Shown here one piece after another: positions 63,788 through 64,000 of a DNA stretch of 64,000 nt. Below the pieces are notes generated by a model. It ran no database searches. It was not told the origin of the DNA and worked only from the letters and a program-made list of their open reading frames with translations. Source of the DNA: Manduca sexta (taxonomy: Eukaryota; Arthropoda; Insecta; Lepidoptera; Sphingidae); assembly GCF_014839805.1 (NCBI RefSeq), contig NC_051129.1, forward strand, positions 13,892,920-13,956,919. The letters run 5' to 3'. Within the stretch, counting starts at the first letter, position 1. Each line of letters begins with the position of its first letter. A program made the position numbers and the translations under genes.

Positions 63788-64000
63788 TACAATTTAGATA
63801 AGAGAATTGCGTAAACAGTTTGGTAACAATATATTTCTTCGTCACTTTATTATGGTGTACTATAAAACCTGACCTAAATTATCTGATCACTTTATAAGTC
63901 AGATAAAAGTCGTCTGCCATTCGGCGCATTTTTGTCGTTCATTTGAATTGATTTATTGGTTACTTCCTTATTACCTCTCGTATGTGAGAAAATCTAATAA
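63788..64000. other. End of window, nothing recognised
   Basis: AT-rich, no feature. Confidence 0.45.

Overview
The window looks like a gene-poor, AT-rich piece of an insect nuclear genome, most likely a moth or butterfly. The basis is the repeat content. There are tRNA-derived SINEs with RNA polymerase III A/B boxes, and many non-autonomous Helitrons (5'-TC...CTAG-3', inserted between A and T) whose termini are of a type I associate with lepidopteran genomes. There are also LINE ORF2 C-termini ending in the GEAYVQQW-type motif. I found no rRNA gene, no functional tRNA gene, no CRISPR array and no operon-like gene order. No open reading frame could be tied to a known host protein. All reading frames are short and many lie inside repeats. 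The window is best read as intergenic or very long intronic DNA.

Repeat families were defined by comparing stretches of the window with each other; names are local. SINE-A: tRNA-like head, 3' end GGGCTGATATTATT. SINE-B: tRNA-like head GCCTCGGTGGCGTAGTTG, B box GGTTCGAATCC. Rep-D, Rep-E and Rep-G: related elements with a T-rich head, a conserved CCTGATGGTAAG motif and, in D and E, a 3'-terminal double hairpin. The strand given for D, E and G puts that hairpin at the 3' end. Rep-K, Rep-L and Rep-P are other dispersed families. MITE-F is a palindromic element. Boundaries come from alignment by eye and are usually good to about 10 bases.

Layout: 0-9 kb has diverged G, D, SINE-A, SINE-B and E copies. 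9-18 kb holds K, Helitrons, a MITE-F, a hAT-type element with an 8-bp target duplication that carries a nested Rep-G, a LINE tail and a SINE-B with a duplicated promoter box. 18-30 kb holds the best SINE-A copies, E, K and MITE-F. 30-41 kb has LINE remnants, Helitrons in tandem, D copies and a few exon-like stretches. 41-51 kb is dense in D, E, nested SINE-B, three MITE-type elements and a LINE tail. 51-64 kb has a Helitron with six internal 122-bp repeats plus (CAAA)18, a perfect 22-bp foldback, a tandem Rep-L and a long-TIR MITE.

The genes do not form a pathway. The shared biology is mobilisation by enzymes encoded elsewhere: LINE reverse transcriptase for the SINEs and probably D/E/G, Helitron helicase, and hAT or Tc1/mariner transposases. 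The most notable pattern is that the Rep-D and Rep-E 3' ends keep the same two-stem fold while the inner-stem sequence differs with pairing preserved. That suggests a conserved, functionally selected RNA or DNA structure.
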